Shown: positions 10,518 through 21,857 of the stretch, one piece after another | How the letters are laid out: every line of letters begins with the position of its first letter | How positions within the stretch are numbered: the stretch's first letter is position 1 | Source: Vigna angularis | Taxonomy: Eukaryota > Streptophyta > Magnoliopsida > Fabales > Fabaceae | Direction: 5' to 3' | Assembly (NCBI RefSeq): GCF_016808095.1 | Contig: NC_068976.1 | Span: 10,945,001 to 11,009,000, forward strand | DNA: 64,000 bases | Made by a program: the position numbers and the translations under genes | The notes under the pieces: generated by a model | The model's database searches: none | Told to the model about the DNA's origin: nothing | What the model saw: only the letters and a program-made list of their open reading frames with translations

Positions 10518-13394
10518 CTAACTCCATCTTTGTAGAAGATAAGCGGTCCACTCCTGCCTTATCTGGTTAATTGTGTCCTCTGTAATAGGCGATGTAGTCT
10601 TGAAGCGCTGCAAAATTCAAGAAAGATTCATTATTGTTTCATATATAGTTGAAGATGATTTTGATTTGTAATGTATTGAAGGTATACATCATTACCTCAT
10701 TCCAGTCATCTGTAATGACAGCTCGAATGATGGTCTTAATCCAACACATCACATAGAAGCCACATTCCCATGAATCTACCTGCTGGTTACACTAAAATAA
10801 CAAACTAAATAGTTAAAAATTTAGATCATTCAATAACATAAATGAATTAGAAACTATAAATGACTTACAACCTTTGGATACAAAATTTGAACCAATTGAC
10901 CACGAGATTTACCAATAACTCTGTACAGATTGAAAACACAAAGTATAATTAATATGACTATTTTATCATAAAAGTTGAAGGTTAACATCAAATTGAAGTC
11001 ATTTTTTGGAGAAACACTTACCCTTGAAGCATGGTTCTCAAGTCATTTTTCATCTTCCTGTGCAACGAACAAAACCATATAATTTTACATTGTTTGGGAA
11101 TGATAACCATCAGCTGCCAGTGAGACCTATCACGAAGGACAAATAGTTATTCAACTAATTAAGGAAACTATAATAATAAACTGACCACATATAAAAACAC
11201 GTACCCGTCAATGTATGGCACAAGGTATATGTCTCTTTTGGACTCATCCATCCATGTTTGCAAATAATGTTGTCTGTTTTGAAGTGTGTTACCAGACGGT
11301 TGAATGGTCTGAGGTTCAACAAATCCGTACATGGAAGACCGACCTTGGTCTACAACGATTGTGTCCATGTACCTAAAACAACAAAGTTAAGTCGTTAGAA
11401 ACTATATAAGAATGTAAATAAAAGTAATATCAAAGACCAAATTGACTAACTTACATGCACCACAGCTGAATGATGGAAATATTCAACATCCTGTCTCCCT
11501 CAATCACCTCCAATGCATCAGAAAATGTGATATAAACTGGCACATGTGGGGGAAGACCAAATACCCTCAAATCCCAGTATAGTTGTAATGATGCTTTCTT
11601 CAATCTGGGTAATTTTGTCACTAACTTTGATATAGGATCATCCTCTGCTTCAGCCATGTCATCATCTTCATGTATGACTGTATCATGAATTGGCTGCTTC
11701 TGAGGACGTGTGAACTGAAGATAAGAATTTACGTGAAAGCTTTATAAACAATTATATGAAGACAATTAACATAGAAATACTAAGGAAAAAGACATTATAC
11801 CTGTGGAGTCGCGATGTGGGACATGATCAATGCTCTAGGCCAGGCAATAAATGTTCCTATGGCCTCCCCCACAAAGTTAATTTCTGGAGTGGGTACAGGC
11901 ACCTGAGCCTAGGGATCCCGAACCTCGTCAATGGTCACACGCACGTGCTGGGGTAATATGGGAACACCATGAATGGTCTCCCCTCCCTCAAGCACTCGTC
12001 CGACAGCCACAATGCGTGGGGGATCCCCATCAACCAACAGCTCATATTGACCGCTATACTCATTGGGTTCTACAGCAGAGCATGATCCTCTAGTGCTGAC
12101 ACGAGGTGCTGTGGGAGTTTCATCGGCCCCCATGTGGCCTTGCGTCATGGAATGCAGCTTTTCTTCAAGCGCTCTTTGTATTTGTTTTTGTTCTTGTAGC
12201 TGCTCCATGAATCGTTGCTCCATTGATCTCATGCTTTGGTTGAGTCTTTCCTCCCACTGAAGATCCATCTGCCTCAGTGTCTCCTGACTCATTGATTGGG
12301 GGGTTTTCTGTGTAGGGCCAAAATAGTCACGAAGACCAATCGCCCCTGGAACTCCACGTACACGTCCTGGGTGCTCGGGCCTTCCAATGGCCGTTGTCAG
12401 AATGTCGTCCCTACCTTGGCCAGCAAATGTGCCCTGAGTCTGCTGCTCAACCAACTCATCCTGCACATAAAAAACCAAGTTACTTAGAAGACATGCTGTG
12501 ATAGATACACAATCAAATAACTGCTTATAATTTGAACTTACAATTCTCTGTGAGATCAAGGCAGCTGAGGAAGATGTCATGTTCCCATCAGATTTAGTCC
12601 GAGCAGCCTTCCACAGCTCGTACCTAGCAGGTGCAGGTGCTAGGTCAGGCGACTCAAGTCCCAAGGCATCGGCTCTAGACTTTCTCAGTTTCTTCTCCAG
12701 TTTTGCATATCCACCTCGTGATAACAAGTGGGGTGTGTCGTTTAGCCTTTGTCTTTCTTGGGCGGCTAACCTTTTATCCTGTGAAAGCATGTATATAAGT
12801 AAGTCTAAAATCATTAAAACTCAATGAAAGATGATCTTAAGAAACATACCTTCCATTCTTCAGACTCTCTAGATGCACGAAACTGCATCCAATCCTCCTC
12901 TGTGAAGGTATAATGCTGAGATGGATTTTCATGTTGTCTATCTCCAAAGACATATAGTCGTGTCAGCCTTGTCTTGAAATCCCTAAATCTTATCGCTATA
13001 TGCGATAACACTTTCTTTCTGATTTGCAATGTGTTTGGAATATCAAAATGTTGCTGTTTAAAACAAAAAACTTGTTACCAAGAGAAAAGTTAACAGATAA
13101 GTATATCACAAATTGCATGAAGTCTAAACATACCTGAACATCTTGCCATAAGAGGTTCTTGTCGACCTCTGGGACGTCATCCCAACATGCATGAAGGATA
13201 GAGACATGACTTTTTGCTAACTTGCCCAGATAACTCCTAAACCTATCAGCATTTGGCCCTGATGGATGACCTGATCTGGGGTCAATGTCAACATGCCTCC
13301 TCTGACCATCCACGCGTCCGGATGTCACATCTGCCACTCGGGTGACGCCTCGTCCACGTCTGCTCTTTCCCGATCCTGAGTCTGAGGCCGACAT
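10518..13394 (-). pseudogene. CACTA second gene: En/Spm-type protein fused to Ulp1-like protease, one nonsense codon
   Basis: Ten exons with GT-AG borders keep one frame for about 710 codons: 13394-13134, 13053-12850, 12778-12542, 12460-11801, 11714-11455, 11372-11205, 11126-11022, 10920-10869, 10791-10696 and 10607-10518. Exons 1-4 resemble plant Ptta/En/Spm proteins (Ser/Arg/Gly-rich start, WDDVPEVDKNLLWQDV, then a Gln/Glu-rich coiled coil). After a linker with FIAWPRAL comes a Ulp1 (C48) peptidase-like end: the His region SHWQLMVI, then WFCSLHRK, then the Cys region DSWECGFYVMCW. The only lesion is TAG at 11911-11909, about codon 418, after DEVRDP; the frame continues with conserved residues. 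One base change from CAG (Gln) would explain it. The position where Ulp1 enzymes usually have Asp/Asn after W-F reads Cys. The spliced model is inference. Confidence 0.82.
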
Positions 13395-13478
13395 ACCTGA
13401 AAAATTAGACAACGTTAGTAATAATTCAATTATGATGGACAAACATATAAAGTCAATAAAAGTGAAAATATTAACCTA

Positions 13479-16400
13479 TTAATTAATTGTTTTTTCCCAA
13501 ATGCCTTCGTTGTGATCACTACGAATTGCTTGCATTACATCGGCAACGTCATCAACTGGGTCTTCAGTGGGTCTACATGCAACAGATGTTGTCTCAAGTA
13601 TATCAAGAGAATCGTCATCATCATGTCCATGCATGTTTCTACCTTCTAAAACCACTGACCATTTGTTATTCGATGGATCACTTACGTAGAATATTTGTCT
13701 TGCTTGACTAGCCATGATAAATGGTTCATCAGTGTAATTCATCTTGTTCAAGTCTACCAATGTGAAACCAAGGTCATCCATCATGACACCAGAATTTATA
13801 TCAACCCATTTACACTTGAAAACTGGTACTCTAAAAGTAACGTAATCAACTTCCCATATTTCTTGTATTATTCCAAAATAACTGATGGATGCTGTGATTG
13901 GATTTTTGTCTTTAGCACTAGCAAAGTACACAGACTCAGCTTGTAGTGTGACGCCACTATTTTGAACTCTGCTTTTTTCATCTTCTACCTTTGTCTGAAA
14001 AGAAATATTGTTTATATAGTACCCACCATATGTAATGACCTCTGTGTTCGGTCCACGAGATAACCTCAATAAAGTTTCAGAAACATGTGGAGTCGCATAC
14101 ACCTTTTTCTTAAACCATCCCAAGAAGGTTTTCACATGTTCATTAAGATGCCATTTTTCACTCATTTTTGGGTTTGCTGCCTTTATTTCATTAACGTGGT
14201 CAGAAATGTAAGGAATCACATCAACAGTGTTGTTTAAGACGTACAAATGAGCTTGGTCAATTTCTTTTCTGGTAACACTTTGAATTGTCACACCTCGAAC
14301 ACCCTTACCTTCACATTTTCCTTCGTTTTTGCTCTTGGGAAGACCGACGGGTTCACAAGATGGCATATAACTTGAACAAAATTCAATGGCTTCTTCTGCA
14401 ACGTATCGCTCTATGATTGAAGCTTCTGGTCTATACTGATTCTTGACATATCCCTTTAAGATCTTCATGTATCTTTCAACTGGGTACATCCACCTTAAGA
14501 AGACCGGCCCACATATTCGAATTTCTCTGACTAGATGAACAATCAAATGTACCATGATGTCAAAAAAGGAAGGTGGAAAATACATCTCCAATTGACATAG
14601 TAGTCTTATTCCCTCATTTTCCAATTCATCTAAACCTCGAGGGTCAACAACTTTCTTGCAAATGGCATTAAAGAAAAAACTCAGACGTGTCAGAATACCC
14701 CTAACAGAAGGAGGTAATATGCCTCGAATAAGAACCGGTAACAATTGTTGCATCAATACATGACAATCGTGAGACTTTAAACCAACTAGCTTTAAGTCTT
14801 GCATAGACACAAGGTTACTAATATTTGAAGAATAACCTTGTGGAACCTTCACACTTCTTAAACAGTTACAAAAACTTTGTTTTTCTTTTTTGGAAAGTGT
14901 GTGACAGGCTGGGGGCAGATAGGTGCGTCTTCCTATTATCTGTGGATGTAACTCAGATCGGATTCCCATGTCAGCCAAATCTTGTCTTGCCTTTATTCCG
15001 TCTTTGCTCTTCCCTTTGACGTTTAATAAAGTTCCGATGACACTGTCACAAACATTTTTTTCAACGTGCATCACATCAATACAATGTCTAACATCAAGTT
15101 CACACCAATATGGAAGCTTAAAAAATATCGATCGTTTCTTCCAAATGTTCTTTGCAGAGGTACTTTTATGATGTTTTCCAAACACAATGTCAATGTTTTT
15201 GACTTCGTTGTACACCTCTTGACCATTCCGGGGTCTGCACACAACCTCATCCTCAGCACTTCCATTAAATGCTTTTTTCAATCTACGATAAGGATGATTA
15301 CGAGGAAGAAATTTTCGATGTCTTGTATATACTGTCTTCTGACCATGCTTCAACTGAAGGTAACTAGTGTTTTCTTCACATATGGGACATGCAAAATGAC
15401 CTTTAACACTATAACCGCTCAAGTTTCCATATGCTGGGAAATCATTTATAGTGCAAAACAACATTGCACGCAAACGGAACTGTTCCTGAACATGTGAATC
15501 AAACACGTCGATGCCTTCTTCCCACAACAATTTCAAATCATCAATTAAAGGTGCTAAGTAAACATCAATGTCATTTCCAGGTTGTCTAGGACCCGATATC
15601 ATCATGGTCAACATCACATATTTTCTCTTCATGCACAACGAAGGAGAAAGATTGTAAATCATCAACATAACTGGCCACGAACTGTGTTTGCTACTTAAGT
15701 TTCCATAAGGATTCATACCATCAGTTGCAAGTGCAAGCCTTAAGTTTCTTGGATCTGCACCAAATTCAGGGAATTTGTCATCAATCTTTTTCCACTGTGG
15801 AGAATCAGCAGGGTGTCGAAGAAGATTATCGCACTTTCTTTCGTCAGAGTGCCATTTAAGGTTCTTTGCATCTTCTTTAACAGAGAACATACGTTTGAAC
15901 CTAGGTATTATAGGCAAATACCACATCACCTTAGCAGGTGCACCATCATTACCTTCATTACCAGTGACTCTGTCAGATTTCTTTTTAAAACGGGATAAAC
16001 CACATGTTGGACAATAGTTTAACGAAGCAAACTCCTTTGTGTACAAAACACAATCATTAGGACAAGCATGTATCTTTTGATATTCAAGACCCATTGGACA
16101 TAAAATTTTTTTGGCCTCGTAATTACGAATAGGTAGAGTATTATTTTCTGGAAGCATCTCCTTCAACAACTCCAACAACTCGGTGAAACTTTTATCGGTC
16201 CATCCATTCCTTGCTTTTAAACTAAACAACTTTAAAGTTGAAGACAAGCGTGTAAAGTTTGAGCATCCTGGGAACAACGGTTGCTCTGAATCATTAATAA
16301 GAGTATCATACAAATTAGCCCTTCCAAAATTATCTTCACCGACATCACGTATCATGTCCTCTAAATGGTCACTCATCCATTCTTCCACATAATTTGTTCC

Positions 16401-16655
16401 TCGTGACGTGGTAGGCTGCTCAAGTACTTCTCCATGCCAAGTCCAAACTGTATAAGTCCTCATTATGCCATACATGAATAGATGGTCACGCACATTGCCT
16501 AAGTCTTGGCGTATTTGATTAAGACAACGCACACAAGGACAAAAATATGTCCCGTTGACAGACTTAGCATTTTGTTCAACGTATTGCAAGAACTGTGAAA
16601 CACCCTTGTCATATTCTTCACTCATGCGACGTTCGTTCATCCATCTTCGATCCAT
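13479..16655 (-). CDS. TNP2-type CACTA transposase, intact
   Basis: One uninterrupted 1058-codon frame. Domains in order: transposase-associated domain (about 1-76; MDRRWM start and CPCVRC motif); a Cys-rich zinc-ribbon-like segment (about 195-222; HACPNDC...YCPTCG); the transposase_21 catalytic region (about 245-470; LALATDGMNPYG, NDIDVYLAPLIDDLK, ACPICEE); the DVMHVEKNVCDS region; DUF4218 (about 625-745; ending near RWMYPVERYMKILKGYVKN); and DUF4216 (about 905-985; FKCKWVDINSG). This is the full order expected for plant TNP2 proteins, which cut and join CACTA ends. It lies just upstream of the second gene and is probably driven from the right end of the element (16656-17862). Full length with no stop suggests it is young or still used. 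Confidence 0.96.
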   Translation of the reverse strand: MDRRWMNERRMSEEYDKGVSQFLQYVEQNAKSVNGTYFCPCVRCLNQIRQDLGNVRDHLFMYGIMRTYTVWTWHGEVLEQPTTSRGTNYVEEWMSDHLEDMIRDVGEDNFGRANLYDTLINDSEQPLFPGCSNFTRLSSTLKLFSLKARNGWTDKSFTELLELLKEMLPENNTLPIRNYEAKKILCPMGLEYQKIHACPNDCVLYTKEFASLNYCPTCGLSRFKKKSDRVTGNEGNDGAPAKVMWYLPIIPRFKRMFSVKEDAKNLKWHSDERKCDNLLRHPADSPQWKKIDDKFPEFGADPRNLRLALATDGMNPYGNLSSKHSSWPVMLMIYNLSPSLCMKRKYVMLTMMISGPRQPGNDIDVYLAPLIDDLKLLWEEGIDVFDSHVQEQFRLRAMLFCTINDFPAYGNLSGYSVKGHFACPICEENTSYLQLKHGQKTVYTRHRKFLPRNHPYRRLKKAFNGSAEDEVVCRPRNGQEVYNEVKNIDIVFGKHHKSTSAKNIWKKRSIFFKLPYWCELDVRHCIDVMHVEKNVCDSVIGTLLNVKGKSKDGIKARQDLADMGIRSELHPQIIGRRTYLPPACHTLSKKEKQSFCNCLRSVKVPQGYSSNISNLVSMQDLKLVGLKSHDCHVLMQQLLPVLIRGILPPSVRGILTRLSFFFNAICKKVVDPRGLDELENEGIRLLCQLEMYFPPSFFDIMVHLIVHLVREIRICGPVFLRWMYPVERYMKILKGYVKNQYRPEASIIERYVAEEAIEFCSSYMPSCEPVGLPKSKNEGKCEGKGVRGVTIQSVTRKEIDQAHLYVLNNTVDVIPYISDHVNEIKAANPKMSEKWHLNEHVKTFLGWFKKKVYATPHVSETLLRLSRGPNTEVITYGGYYINNISFQTKVEDEKSRVQNSGVTLQAESVYFASAKDKNPITASISYFGIIQEIWEVDYVTFRVPVFKCKWVDINSGVMMDDLGFTLVDLNKMNYTDEPFIMASQARQIFYVSDPSNNKWSVVLEGRNMHGHDDDDSLDILETTSVACRPTEDPVDDVADVMQAIRSDHNEGIWEKTIN

Positions 16656-17324
16656 ACTATGTTCGTAAAATCATCAGTTCAAGTGTTTTAAATTATGAAA
16701 ATTAATTTTCTCAAACTGTCCAATCGGACAATTCAAAATTTAACACAAACGATTAAAAGATTAATCGTTTGTCTTAAATTTCAAACGGGAACTAAGTGTC
16801 ACTCAATGTATGGCAATAACTAATACACATTTTACACAATAACACATACATGCATACACAAAATTTAACAGTCAAAAACGTCCATACATTAATACACATT
16901 TCGCATTAATCGTTTAACACAATAACATAACTAATACACATTTTACAGTCAAAAACGTCCATACACAAAATCCACATACATGCATACACAAAATTTTCAA
17001 CCAACAAGCTAACCTGAAAAGTAGATTCCAAATCCGAAGGAGGGAAGTGGAGGAGCAAACGGCCTAACACGCAGTCCAAAAAGAGTCAAGGAAGCCGTCC
17101 AAGAACACGCAAGAGTCTGCAAAAAAACGGACCGAAAACAATTTTTAATCGGTTCAAATCAAAGACATTTCATCACAGAACAATGTAATCGGATTAAATG
17201 TAATTTTAAACGGTCCAAAAGTGAGAAAACCAACCTGGAAACTGAACGGCGCAGCAGCAGACACGGCGTTCGCGGGGAAGAAGACGAGTGACTGGTTCGC
17301 GGTTTCGATTTTAATAAACCTAGA
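16656..17324. promoter_or_regulatory. Leader/promoter region of the CACTA genes
   Basis: AT-rich sequence upstream of the transposase start, with repeats (ACACATTTTACA, AAACGTCCATAC, CATACATGCATACACAAAAT) each present about twice between 16820 and 16995. At 17010-17320 are likely leader exons ending near the subterminal array. No promoter motif could be fixed with confidence. Confidence 0.4.
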
Positions 17325-17850
17325 CGTCCGAGCCACATGGGCCGGACGTCTATAATATTATAGACGTCCGGCCCGCCACTAATATGACGTGTAACGAATT
17401 TAAAATTTGAATTTCGCGGGGCTTTAAACGTCCGTTCCCGGGGCTCGGACGTCTATAATTTTATCAACGTCCGTCCCAAGACGGACGTCTAAAATTCTGA
17501 TGAAACCCTAAAACGATTCAACTACATGTCAGTCCTCTGAACGTCCGTCCTGGGGGGCGCGGACGTCTATAACATTATAGACGTCCGTCCTGGAGGGGGA
17601 CGGACGTCCATGTAAAATAGACGTTCGTCCCCCTCCAGGACGGACGTTCAAGAGACTGAGGGGTTGTACTACCCTGTCAGCCTCTTGAACGTCCGTCCTG
17701 GAGAGGGACGGACGTCCATATATAATAGACGTCCGGCTCCCTCTAGGACGGACGTCTACACACTCAATTATTTACATTTATGCCACCGGTCAATTATTTA
17801 CGTTGGAGTTTTCGTGGACGGACGTCTATGGAGTGACGTTAAAGGTCAAT
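17325..17850. repeat. Right subterminal repeat array of the CACTA
   Basis: Repeated GGACGTCTATAAT, GACGTCCGTCC and CCTCCAGGACGGACGT units occur in both orientations, mirroring the left array and ending at the CACTAGTG terminus at 17862. A long internal inverted pair centred near 17620 (GACGTCCGTCCTGGAGGGGG against CCCCCTCCAGGACGGACGTT) can fold. Confidence 0.83.
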
Positions 17851-18077
17851 TCTGCACTAGTGTTAGTCATTAACAATTTAAGCGTCATCTATAAAAAAGA
17901 ACATAAGATAACATTGAATAAAAAAAAATTGAGTTTGGAATCTTCTGAACCAAAATCGGACCAATCGGACCAAAATAGATATATTATAGCATAGAGTTTT
18001 ATACCCTCCTTGCCTTGCTTTAAATGTAGGTAATCCCGTTTATAAGAACTCTCCAACAAGAAAATAAAAATGAAGCA

Positions 18078-21000
18078 ATGCAATTAACCGCGCTCACTAC
18101 CACCCTCTCACGCCTCCAACTCCAAGTTCCACTCCCTCCGGACACCACGAAACGACGCGCCGCCGAACAAACCTGCTTGGTGCTCATCCGCACGTGCAAC
18201 ACACTCGCCACCCTCACGCGAATCCACGCCCTCATCCTCAAGCTAGGCCTCCACCACAACCCCCTCGTCCTCACCAAGTTCGCTTCCACCGCCTCCAACA
18301 TCGACGCCATTCACTACGCTGCCTCCGTCACATTCCCCGACGACCAGAATGACGAAGCTGCCCCTCGCCCTCGCGCCTTCCACGACGCTTTTCTTTTCAA
18401 CACGTTTATCAGAGCCTTTGCCCAAACAACGCACGCCAAGCCCTGCGCTGTGCGTTTCTACCGCTCCATGCTCCGGCACGCCGTTTCGCCGAACAAGTTC
18501 ACCTTCCCGTTCGTCCTCAAGGCCTGCGCTGGCATCGAGAGCTTGGCCCTGGGGATGGCAGTGCACTCCGCGGTGGTGAAGTTTGGCTTCGAAGAGGATA
18601 TCCACATGCGGAACGCCATGATCCACATGTATTGCTGCTGTGAGGAAGGGTCTAAACCGAACTCTGCTCAGAAGGTATTCGATGAAAGTCCTGACCGCGA
18701 TTTGGTGACGTGGAGCACCATGATTGGAGGCTACGCACGTGCCGGGAATTCCACTCGTGCAATTTCGTTGTTTAGAGAGATGCAGGTAACGGTTAAATCC
18801 ACCTTACGACACAAATCACTCTCACTTGTTTTCTACTTATAAAAATTGAAGAGTAAATTAAAACTCATTTTATAAATCAGCGCCTTCACGCCTTCACAGA
18901 CTAATAATAATGATAGAGAAAAGATGAAATAATTTTAAAAAGGTCTTCTACATTTATTTATTGAGATTAATAAACATTTTTTTTATTCTAGGATTTGGCT
19001 GAAAAAGAATCGTTGACATCGCTTACACATGTAATTGTAAAAACATTATTTTCATAAAATTTGAATAAAAAATTTGTAAATGATTTAAACAAAATTTTAA
19101 ACTACACAAAAGTTCAAATAATATACCGCAATTATTGTAAATTTGTAAACCTAATTAATATCAAACATACAATGATACACCAAATTAAGATAAAAAAACG
19201 TATTTAAATTCAAAAAAATTAACCAAAGAAAAAATAACATGGCTTTCTTTACTGTAGGGAGTCATGAAATGAAAATCATCAAATATTTGATTGTCAATTT
19301 TTTATCTACCCTCTCGAAATCTTTATTTACCGTTGATTTCCAAACCCTTTAATCTACGCTCCAACTTTTGAATATTACCCTAAATTTGTGAAAGTATCTG
19401 AGCATCATGCATTGGAGGTGTTCGTCTGATGTCCTGAAGATGGTCCTCAGGTATTGGTTGCCTTCATCGTGAGATAATATTCATCTTGTTGCCATAAACT
19501 TTAATGACATCCAATTTCAAATTTTTTTCACTAAAAAAGTGGGGCTAGCCTTATTGGACAGATGCACCGATAGTTAAATCCACATTATATTGAGTGCATG
19601 TAACAAAAATGATATATGGAAATGATGCATGTAATAAAAATGACATGGAAGAGACATGTAGCTGTCCTTGAATTTGATCTTACATATAATGAAGTTAATT
19701 TATTAAAATATTATATTTTATGGATCATATCATAAAAATATCTTACAAGAATTTAAAATATGTACATAACTTAGGAGTTTGTTATTAATATTCAAATTAT
19801 CCACATTTTTGTCATTCTGACTCTACATTTTTGTTAAATTACCCACATTTTTGTCATTTTGACTCTACATCTTTGATCAGACCATGGACTCAATGCCGTG
19901 TCACGGCTGTACTGCATCTCCTCAGGAATATTTGAAAATGTTAGTTTTTAACCTTGTTACTTTACTTCATATTAGGCACATATTCAACCAATCTGCGTGT
20001 TTCATTTTAATTTTGGTCTTGTTAATCTCTCTACAGAGGTGACAAGCCTAGGTGACTTTCAGGTTTGAAAAAAATATTCTTGGACTATCTTCCTCTCCTG
20101 GTTTTATGGGATATATGGCTTAGCAGCTGTTTATTTCTTGTTTGAATTTATTACTTTGAGCATTATGTGTAATTTATATGAATATTTGAAGCTATTTTTC
20201 ATTTCTTTTATCCTAATATTAGATGCAAATGATGATTTGTGATTCAAAAAATTTAGTGATTCACAATTTAAAGATTGATTTGACAACGTCCATGCAGGTT
20301 ACAGGGATGTGTCCCGACGAGATCACCATGGTTGTGGTTTTGTCTGCGTGTGCTGATTTGGGAGCGCTTGAGCTGGGGAAGTGGATGGAGTCTTATGTTG
20401 AGAGGAAGAGCATAACGAAGTCAGAGAAGTTATGCAATGCAATGATAGACATGTTTGCGAAGTGTGGTGATGTTGACAGAGCTGTGAAAATTTTCCGGGA
20501 AATGGAAACGAGGACCATAGTTTCATGGACTTCAGTGATTGTTGGTTTGGCAATGCACGGTCGCGGATTGGAGGGTGTTTCTCTTTTTGATGAGATGGTG
20601 GAACAAGGGGTGGAGCCTGATGATGTTGCTTTTGTTGGGGTGCTTTATGCTTGTAGTCACTCAGGACTGGTTGATAAGGGGCATTACTATTTCAAAACCA
20701 TGGAGAACAGGTTCAACATTGTGCCAAAGATTGAGCATTATGGCTGCATGGTTGATATGTTGAGTAGAGCAGGGCTTGTGAAGGAGGCTGTGGAGTTTGT
20801 TGGAGCCATGCCAGTTGAGCCAAACCAGGTCATATGGAGAAGCATAGTCACTGCTTGTAATGCTCGTGGTGAGCTGAGGCTCGGTGAGAGCGTGGCTAAG
20901 GAGCTAATCAGGAGCGAGCCAATGCACGAGTCTAACTATGTACTGCTTTCGAACATTTACGCAAAATTGATGCACTGGGAGAAGAAGAAGAAGGTTAGGG

Positions 21001-21440
21001 AGATGATGGGTGTGAAGGGGATGAGGAAGATTCCAGGGAGCACCATGATTGAGATGAATAATGAAATATATGAGTTCGTTGCTGGGGATAAGTCACATGA
21101 TCAATACAGAGAGATATATGAAATGGTGGATGAGATGGGAAAGGAGATTAAGAGAGCAGGGTATGTGCCTACAACATCCCAGGTGTTGCTTGACATTGAT
21201 GAAGAAGATAAGGAAGATGCTTTGTATAGACACAGTGAAAAGCTTGCCATTGCTTTCGCTCTTCTGACTACACCCCCTGGAACACCAATTAGAATTGTGA
21301 AGAACTTGCGTGTTTGTGAAGATTGCCATTCTGCTACTAAGTTCATTTCTAAGGTTTACAGCCGAGAGATTGTGGTGAGGGACCGCAATCGCTTCCACCA
21401 TTTCAAGAATGGTTTGTGTTCCTGTGGAGACTTCTGGTAA
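18078..21440 (+). CDS. Pentatricopeptide repeat protein, PLS class with E and DYW domains
   Basis: Two exons, 18078-18785 and 20298-21440, join in frame (GAG ATG CAG | GTT ACA GGG; donor CAG|GTAACG, acceptor TGCAG|GTTACA), giving about 616 residues. Exon 1 holds an N-terminal region rich in Thr/Leu/Arg (possible organelle presequence) and PPR units such as NAMIHMY and DLVTWSTMIGGYARAGN. Exon 2 carries further PLS units (CNAMIDMFAKCGDVDRA, VSWTSVIVGLAMHG), the E/E+ region (NYVLLSNIYAK, PGSTMIEM) and a DYW deaminase-like domain with the zinc and active-site pattern HSE...CEDC and RNRFHHF...CSCGDFW. DYW proteins direct C-to-U editing at specific organelle RNA sites. The last triplet is DFW instead of DYW, a known variant. 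A 1.5-kb intron is unusual because most of this class are intronless. Confidence 0.93.
18786..20297 (+). other. Intron of the PPR-DYW gene
   Basis: AT-rich, with stops in every frame and no recognisable element. Without splicing, the exon-1 frame ends at 18842. Reading upstream of exon 2 is open only from 20223. The phrase GTTAAATCCAC occurs both just after the donor (about 18793) and at 19575, which hints at an old duplication or insertion. Confidence 0.7.
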
Positions 21441-21857
21441 CAAATTGGTAAGAGGCATCGTAGATCTTCTATTGTATTGTTGAAGTCTCATCATGGCTAA
21501 ATCATGATTGAAAGGGGCATCAGCATGTTTCTGATTGTGCTAAACCCTTTTAAAAAAAATAGAAATTGTGTTAATTAAAGTTAAGATGAAAATATAGGGT
21601 CGTATCATTGGACTCGCTAGGTTATTTAGTGTGATTGAGATGCAAGGGACTAGATGAATGAAACAGTAACAAATTGTTTTTTATATTTATGAAGAGATGT
21701 TTTCATGATTGTGTCGTCTATAAAGATTGAAGTTGAGTTGCATTGCGAAATTATGCTAAATATAATTGAGTGATAATTATAAGAGACATTGTGAAAATTC
21801 ATTTGGATTTTTGTTCTATCTACAAAAAAATCAATATAATTTATTTAACAACGTTTT
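21441..21857. other. 3' flank of the PPR gene
   Basis: Non-coding. It probably contains the 3' untranslated region and poly(A) site of the PPR gene. No defined repeat was recognised. Confidence 0.5.

Larger units (their letters stand above)
9854..17862 (-). mobile_element. CACTA (En/Spm) DNA transposon, nearly complete, TSD TTA
   Basis: This 8009-bp element has 13-bp perfect terminal inverted repeats CACTAGTGCAGAA at 9854 and, inverted, at 17862. It is flanked by the 3-bp duplication TTA (9851-9853 and 17863-17865), as expected for CACTA elements. Both ends carry dense subterminal repeats built on GACGTCCG. Two genes run leftward from the right end: an uninterrupted TNP2-type transposase (16655-13479) and a spliced second gene (13394-10518) with a Ulp1-like protease end. 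Only one disabling change was found, a nonsense codon in the second gene, so the element was autonomous recently. Confidence 0.96.

Noticed and set aside
21093..21494. 133-codon minus-strand frame
   Set aside because: Antisense to the E/DYW part of the PPR gene.
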